Assembly: GCA_016124655.1 (NCBI GenBank)
Contig: WGNI01000004.1
Span: 164,774-228,773 of the forward strand
DNA: 64,000 nucleotides
Direction: 5' to 3'
Origin: Alphaproteobacteria bacterium
GTDB taxonomy: Bacteria; Pseudomonadota; Alphaproteobacteria; Caulobacterales; Aquidulcibacteraceae
The notes under the pieces were generated by a model. The model saw nothing but the letters and a program-made list of their open reading frames with translations, was not told the origin of the DNA and ran no database searches. Position 1 is the stretch's first letter. Each line of letters opens with the position of its first letter. The translations under genes and the position numbers were made by a program. Below, piece by piece: positions 63,995-64,000 of this stretch.

Positions 63995-64000
63995 GGATGG

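Noticed and set aside
1..64000. tRNA, rRNA, CRISPR, insertion sequence or prophage
   Set aside because: No tRNA-like T-arm with acceptor stem, regularly spaced repeats, transposase or integrase motifs were seen by eye.

Overview
The window reads as a GC-rich alphaproteobacterial chromosome segment. The best lineage marker is GcrA (10984-11490), the cell-cycle regulator of Caulobacterales and related orders. An ffh - chorismate mutase - rpsP - rimM - trmD - rplS block, ftsY beside yciB and ccmCDG, and a phoR/pstB/phoU/phoB group support this. A caulobacter-like or hyphomonad-like bacterium is the most economical reading; the species cannot be named from the sequence alone. Genes are tightly packed, with many 1- or 4-base start/stop overlaps, and only one gap exceeds 300 bases (49550-49917).

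Layout. 1-11.5 kb: the 3' end of rsmB, then rpe, a heparinase-like gene, an AI-2E family permease, purH, apaG, a cupin protein, a leftward argD-argF-hslO unit, an ABC-2 permease, and gcrA with a regulatory leader and a strong terminator. 11.7-18.1 kb: a secreted trypsin-like protease overlapping a lipoprotein gene, then phoR-pstB-phoU-phoB on the minus strand without pstS, pstC or pstA. 18.4-28.5 kb: a tripartite RND efflux operon (outer membrane lipoprotein, adaptor, permease), an M13 metallopeptidase lipoprotein, and a convergent S46 dipeptidyl peptidase. 28.6-34.5 kb: a complete tyrosine/homogentisate degradation cluster (hppD, hmgA, fahA, maiA) with a divergent MarR regulator, plus an asparaginase-like lipoprotein and a small frameshifted gene inside the operon. 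34.6-38.9 kb: leuD and leuC separated by a VOC protein and a secreted unknown. 38.9-49.5 kb: a mixed stretch with an HD-domain protein, a membrane-anchored nuclease, VOC and AhpD-like genes, dapF, an S9 peptidase, a RelE/HigB-type toxin-antitoxin pair, a GNAT, a dicarboxylate symporter, oxyR and an orphan hcp. 49.9-64 kb: the translation, SRP and cytochrome c block (ffh, pheA/aroQ-like mutase, rpsP, rimM, trmD, rplS, mtaB, ftsY, yciB, ccmCDG) and creD.

No CRISPR array, transposase, integrase, rRNA or tRNA gene was seen. No large unknown defence or biosynthetic system is visible. The points most worth checking are an orphan Hcp whose canonical C-terminus sits one frame away, a second one-base frame break in the tyrosine operon, a candidate small RNA with a terminator ahead of ffh, and promoter-proximal palindromes at oxyR, the toxin-antitoxin pair and the MarR/hppD junction. 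The two frame breaks could be real mutations or residual one-base assembly errors.
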